Shown piece after piece: positions 12,600 to 15,473 of a stretch of 15,473 nt of DNA. The translations under genes and the position numbers were made by a program. The notes under the pieces were generated by a model. That model ran no database searches, was not told the DNA's origin, and was given only the letters and a program-made list of their open reading frames with translations. Each line of letters opens with the position of its first letter. Position 1 is the first letter of the stretch. This stretch comes from an uncultured Treponema sp. GTDB lineage: Bacteria > Spirochaetota > Spirochaetia > Treponematales > Treponemataceae. Where the stretch lies: NCBI GenBank assembly GCA_937885235.1, contig CAKZZK010000186.1:1-15473 (forward strand). Reading direction: 5' to 3'.

Positions 12600-15450
12600 A
12601 TGCAAGATCTAAGCATCCATTCAGGGGAAGGCAGCGATGCCGCCCGCGCACTCTTTTACCAGAAAGCGTACCGGCTGACAATCCCCCTGTCAACCATAAT
12701 CAGCTTTGTCCTGCTGCTGATATGCGAGCATTTCAGCTATGGGGACGGCAGCACATGGCTTGGCAACATATACCGGGATGCCTTTCAGATCTTCATCGTG
12801 ATGATGCTCACCTCCCTCTCCGGCTACAGCATGGGTGCACTCGTCGTGCTCTGCTACTTTATCGTGGAGACCATAGGGGGCGACGATGGCTTTGCGCTCC
12901 ATGCCTTCATACTGCTTGCCGCATCCCTCATAGCAAACCTGCCCATCTTCCGCAAGTGGTACAAAAGCCTGTGGAAGACTGCCATCACCGACAGCATCTT
13001 TATCCTTGTGGTAAGCGTTTCGCGGGGAATCGTGATAACTTTCCTGAGCAGGCTGCACCCACGGGAAATATCGCTCTATTTCTTCGACAGCACCGCCATA
13101 TTGCCCTGCACGCTCACCTGCGTATGCTGTTACCTCTATTACAACGTGCTGCCGGAAAAAATCCGTATGCTCTTCTTTACCAGCTCCTATATGATAAAAG
13201 AGCTGGAAGACCTGCGGCAGGAAATAGCAAGGCGCAAGGGAGCAAAGATAAGCACGAAGATAAACACCCTCATCATCGGACAGGCAATCATCCTGATGAT
13301 TGCCGCATTCGGCGTGGCAGACGCGCTCTTTTCGGGGGATTTCGGGCACTATATGGCGGATGTTTCCATGGACACGATAATCTTTGCCACCAAGCTCACC
13401 ATCATCATGAGCATTATAGGCATTCCCATTATCCTGCTGTCCCTCGGCATATCCAACTCGCAGATTTCCCTGCCGCTCACCCTCATGGCGCGGACGGTGG
13501 ATGTCACGTACAGCGGGGAAAACTTCAAGCCGGGTGCCCCGCCCATAGACATCCACTCGCTCAATATCCGCTCTAAAGACGAAATAGGCATACTCTACGA
13601 CTCCCTCGTGCGGGCGGCGGACTTCCTTGCGGCATACATAGAAAACATAGAGCACGAAAAGCAGCTGCAGAATGACCTCGCCGTGGCAAAGGAGGCAAGC
13701 AAGGCAAAATCCCTCTTCCTCTCCAATATGAGCCACGAAATCCGCACCCCTATCAACGCGGTGCTTGGTCTGGACGAGATGATCATCCGTGAGAGCGCGG
13801 AGAAGCACATCGTGGGCTACGCGGTAGATATACAGAGCGCGGGCCGCAGCCTCTTGAGCCTGGTGAACGACATCCTCGATTTTTCCAAAATAGAGGCAGG
13901 CAAGCTTGAAATCATCCCGGTAGAATATGACCTCAGCTCTACAATCAATGACCTGCTCAATATGATCGAGGGCAAGGCGAAAAGCAAGGGGCTTGCCTTC
14001 AATCTCGACATAGACGGCACTCTGCCCCACCTGCTCATAGGCGATGACGTAAGGATAAAGCAGTGCGTGCTGAACATCCTGACGAATGCCGTCAAGTACA
14101 CGGCAAGCGGTTCCATCACGCTGCGCATGGCAGGGCAGAAGGAGGACGATGAACACATTCTGCTCTCTGTGCACGTAGAGGACACGGGCATGGGCATAAA
14201 GGAGGAAGACATACCCAAGCTCTTCACCGCCTTCCAGCGCATTGAAGAGGAGAAGAACCGCAGCATAGAGGGTACGGGACTCGGCATAAACATCGTGCAG
14301 CAGCTGCTCGTCCTCATGGGGAGCAAGCTGGAAGTAAAGAGCGTGTACGGCAAGGGCAGCGACTTTTTCTTTACCGTCAGGCAGAAGGTTGCCGCGTGGG
14401 AAGAAATCGGCAATTTTGAAGAGACCTACCGCAAAAGCGCGGCGCAGGCAGCGGCATACCACGAAAGCTTCAGGGCGCCGGACGCTCAGGTGCTCGTGGT
14501 TGACGACACAAAGCTCAACCTGACGGTGGCAAAGGGGCTTCTAAAGCAGACGCAGATAGCCGTTGACACTGCGGAAAGCGGGCTTGAAACGCTGGAATTG
14601 ATACAGAAAAAGCACTATGACGTCATCTTCATAGATCACCGTATGCCCGGCATGGACGGCATAGAGACGCTTCATGCCATGCAGGCGCTCGAAGCCAGCA
14701 GGAACAAGGGCGTGCCGTGCATCGCGCTCACCGCAAACGCCATCTCCGGTGCGCGGGAGATGTACCTTGCCGAGGGCTTTACGGACTACCTCACCAAGCC
14801 CATGGACAGCGTAAAGCTGGAAAAGATGCTCATCCACTATCTGCCGGAAGAGAAAGTTAAGCTCTGCAAAAAGGAAGAAAACGGTGCAGGCGAGGCTGCC
14901 CTCCCGCAGGACCTTGCTTCCATACAGGGCATCGACGTGCGTTCTGCGCTTGCAAACTGCGGCGGGGAGGACTTGCTGCGGAAAGCACTGCGGGACTTCC
15001 ACGCCGCCATCGACACAAAGGCTTCCGACATTGCCCGCTATGCCGGGGAAAAGGATTTCAAGAACTACACGGTGCTCGTGCACGCGCTCAAAAGTTCTGC
15101 GCGGCTTATCGGCGCTGCGGAGCTGTCCGCGCTTGCGGCAGAATTAGAACAGTGCGGCGACAGGGAAGATACGGAAGAAATAGAGCGCAAAACGCCCGCC
15201 CTGCTTTCGCTGTATCAGGCATACCGGGAGCGGCTTGCCCCCTTTGCCCCACAGGACAGCGCGGCAAAGGAGCCGATGGAAAGCACCCAGTACCAGGCCG
15301 CCCTCAAAAACCTCGCCGAATGCATCCAAGCCTTCGATTTTGACACGGCAGATTCCATCATCGCGCTTATAGACAAGTACGCCGTCCCCGAATCAGAGCG
15401 CGAGCGCTACCGCGCTATAAAGGAAAAAGTCGCCGCGGTGGACCAAGCCG
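12600..15450 (+). CDS. Hybrid sensor histidine kinase with receiver and HPt domains (3'-truncated)
   Basis: About 950 native residues, cut off by the contig end. The N-terminal sensor is membrane-embedded, with seven or eight helices between residues 26 and 283 (a first set at 26-183, then 222-244 and 259-283) and little periplasmic sequence, so the signal is probably sensed in or near the membrane. A HAMP-like stretch and coiled coil (about 285-375) lead to HisKA with SHEIRTPINAVLGLDEM (phospho-His379). HATPase follows: N box NILTNAVKY, G1 DTGMGIKEED, G2 GTGLGINIV. A receiver domain has VVDDTK and FIDHRMPGMDG (phospho-Asp679), with LTAN and KPMD. An HPt domain has LVHALKSSARLIGA (phospho-His828). 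This is a complete His-Asp-His relay that would pass phosphate to a separate regulator or diguanylate cyclase, not visible here. The residues EIGRAHV at the apparent end and the TGA stop come from adapter sequence. Confidence 0.93.
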
Positions 15451-15473
15451 AGATCGGAAGAGCACACGTCTGA
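15451..15473 (+). other. Illumina TruSeq adapter read-through (non-biological)
   Basis: The last 23 bases begin AGATCGGAAGAGCACACGTC, the standard Illumina TruSeq adapter, and run to the very edge of the window. Translated in the kinase frame it gives EIGRAHV plus a stop, a recurrent adapter artefact in protein databases. The native sequence should be taken to end at 15450. Confidence 0.97.

Noticed and set aside
12690..14462. 590-codon antisense reading frame opposite the histidine kinase
   Set aside because: It is fully explained by the kinase on the other strand, shows no domain or hydrophobic organisation of its own, and has no promoter or ribosome site.

Overview
The window looks like a contig end from a spirochaete, most likely a gut or rumen Treponema of moderate GC (my estimate is a little above 50%). 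The reasons are: a FabV/Ter-type trans-2-enoyl-CoA reductase (the best-studied Ter is from T. denticola), many lipoproteins with relaxed lipoboxes, outer-membrane beta-barrels, and a poly-G tract inside a surface-protein gene. The genus is an inference. The last 23 bases are an Illumina TruSeq adapter, so the contig comes from shotgun assembly and its right edge is artificial.

Layout. 1-201 (-): AT-rich N-terminal fragment of a D12-class adenine DNA methyltransferase. Divergent from it, 293-1016 (+): a small outer-membrane beta-barrel gene interrupted by a G10 homopolymer that puts it out of frame, overlapping a calcineurin-like phosphoesterase lipoprotein (1006-1845). 1846-2187 is non-coding and holds five tandem 22-bp palindromic repeats. 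2188-3368 (+): a 3-TM protein of unknown function and an RluA-family pseudouridine synthase. 3500-5892 (+): a four-gene envelope lipoprotein operon (CsgG-like, a small lipoprotein with a PEGA-like C-terminus, DUF4810, DUF799/GNA1162-like), followed 34 bp later by fabV (5927-7156). 7226-7468 (+): an antitoxin-like small protein that overlaps what may be the first six codons of a lost MazF-like toxin.

12519 down to 7544 (-): a tightly packed four-gene operon encoding two FtsX/LolCE-type permeases, a LolA-like periplasmic carrier and a beta-barrel outer-membrane protein with a very acidic N-terminal linker. Together they suggest a machine that moves lipid or lipoprotein to the outer membrane. 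The ATPase is not in the window. Divergent from it, 12600 to the end (+): a large hybrid histidine kinase (membrane sensor, HisKA, HATPase, receiver, HPt) cut off by the adapter.

Three observations stand out. The first is probable phase variation of the barrel gene through the G tract, possibly extending to the overlapping phosphoesterase. The second is the nested 22-bp palindrome array. The third is that at least four operon-first genes have a well-formed sigma-70-type promoter whose -10 box ends only 8-12 nt before the start codon, which suggests leaderless or near-leaderless transcripts. Genes inside operons use ordinary Shine-Dalgarno sites or stop/start overlaps.
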